Assembly: GCA_036745275.1 (NCBI GenBank)
Contig: DAIOGK010000056.1
Location: 1 to 5,457 of the forward strand
Direction of reading: 5' to 3'
Source: JAIUNP01 sp020161975
Lineage (GTDB): Bacteria; Pseudomonadota; Alphaproteobacteria; Rhizobiales; Beijerinckiaceae
Length of the DNA: 5,457 nucleotides
Positions 4,868 to 5,457 of the stretch are shown in pieces. Within the stretch, counting starts at the first letter, position 1. Each line of letters opens with the position of its first letter. The notes below the pieces were generated by a model. That model searched no databases and was not told the origin of the DNA. It worked only from the letters and a program-made list of their open reading frames with translations. The translations under genes and the position numbers were made by a program.

Positions 4868-5457
4868 GGCGTGGTCCTGGTCCGCGCCCGCCGCCCCTCG
4901 GTCGCGCCTTGCGGCATCCGGGCGACGATGGCGGCATCGTCCGGCAGACTGCCCGTGACTTCGACCCGACCACGATCGTCGCGCGCGCCGAAGGTCAGTT
5001 CGACCTGCTCCAATCGTCCGTCCCGTACCAGCCAGACCCGCCCGCGATGGCCGTCGAAACCGGTGATCGCCACCTCGGGCACCATCAGCGCACTGTCGCG
5101 GTTACCGGTGGTGATGCGCACCTCTGCCTGCTCGCCGAGATACATCGGCTGGGGGCAGTCCGTGCAGGTCAGCCAGATCCGGCGTTCCTCATTCACCCGG
5201 TCGCTTTCAAGCCCGATGCGGGCGATGGTGCCATGGAATTCAGCCTGGGGCTGCGAGCGCAGCCGGATCGTGCCGGGCTGGCCAAGCGCAAGCTGGCCGG
5301 CGCGCTCCTCATCGACATAGGCCTGGATCCAGACCGTTTCGGGAGCGATCAGGGTGAAGATCGGGTCGCCGGCCCGTACCACCGTTCCCGCTTCGGCATT
5401 GCGCGTGACGATCACCGCGTCATAGGGTGCGCTCAGCCGATGACGGGCGAGAAGGAC
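4864..5457 (-). CDS. HlyD/MFP-type periplasmic adaptor, C-terminal part
   Basis: The gene is open to the window edge, so its start, membrane anchor and coiled-coil hairpin are outside. The visible 197 residues cover the second half of the lipoyl-like motif and the beta-barrel region. ARHRLSAPYDAVIVTRNAEA and GTVVRAGDPIFTLIAP are the typical lipoyl-half sequence. WIQAYVDEERAGQLALGQP opens the barrel, and LMVPEVAITGFDG with VWLVRDGRLEQVELTFGARD forms the membrane-proximal domain. The tail GRRARTRTTP is basic. These adaptors bridge the permease to an outer-membrane channel. The stop codon overlaps the permease ATG by 4 nt, so it is the upstream cistron of the same operon. A GTG at 5415 could be taken as a start, but similarity clearly continues upstream of it. 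Confidence 0.9.
   Translation of the reverse strand, partial: VLLARHRLSAPYDAVIVTRNAEAGTVVRAGDPIFTLIAPETVWIQAYVDEERAGQLALGQPGTIRLRSQPQAEFHGTIARIGLESDRVNEERRIWLTCTDCPQPMYLGEQAEVRITTGNRDSALMVPEVAITGFDGHRGRVWLVRDGRLEQVELTFGARDDRGRVEVTGSLPDDAAIVARMPQGATEGRRARTRTTP

Noticed and set aside
4091..5320. A 409-codon open frame on the plus strand opposite the permease and adaptor genes
   Set aside because: It is antisense to two clear family members, its translation is rich in R, D, H and Q without recognisable motifs, and long antisense frames are common in high-GC DNA.
1..5457. CRISPR array, tRNA, rRNA, integron attC site or toxin-antitoxin pair
   Set aside because: No regularly spaced direct repeats, no tRNA-like cloverleaf and no paired small genes with suitable motifs were seen on either strand.

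Overview
The window has the look of accessory DNA from a GC-rich proteobacterium, most likely an alphaproteobacterium. The grounds are G/C-rich third codon positions in the chromosomal-type genes, the relatedness of three transposases to IS types I associate with rhizobia, sphingomonads and methylobacteria, and the style of the exporter operon. The species cannot be named from the sequence. All chromosomal-type genes lie on the minus strand.

Left part (1-2457): a pile-up of three insertion sequences. A 3'-truncated IS5-family element (IS427-like, two reading frames joined by a -1 slippery site) occupies about 50-497. An IS110-family element with an intact 420-aa DEDD transposase (738-2000) fills about 498-2148. 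It has a 147-nt structured leader and a roughly 240-nt structured 3' region that is a candidate bridge RNA. On the right it directly abuts the 3' remnant of an IS481-family element (2149-2457, plus strand), whose transposase is cut at the second catalytic aspartate motif. Both neighbouring IS elements are incomplete or defective and the IS110 gene is the only intact transposase.

Middle part (2458-2647): a short AT-richer stretch (41% G+C across 2401-2580, by count) with no confident gene. A minus-strand reading frame enters it by overlapping the end of the last operon gene and runs into the IS481 end, so it is probably the stump of a gene destroyed by that IS. A plus-strand frame is also open there.

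Right part (2648-5457): a tightly packed minus-strand operon whose beginning lies beyond the window. It encodes, in transcription order, an HlyD-type periplasmic adaptor (partial), a MacB/FtsX-type (DevC-like) permease, its LolD/MacB-type (DevA-like) ATPase, and a 125-aa four-helix membrane protein. Junctions are a 4-nt ATGA overlap, a 1-nt gap and a 14-nt gap, indicating translational coupling. Adaptor, permease and ATPase together would form the inner-membrane and periplasmic part of a tripartite efflux or secretion machine that hands substrate to an outer-membrane channel. The substrate is not evident.

The most interesting part is the non-coding DNA around the IS110 transposase. Nothing in the window qualifies as a clearly new multi-gene system.
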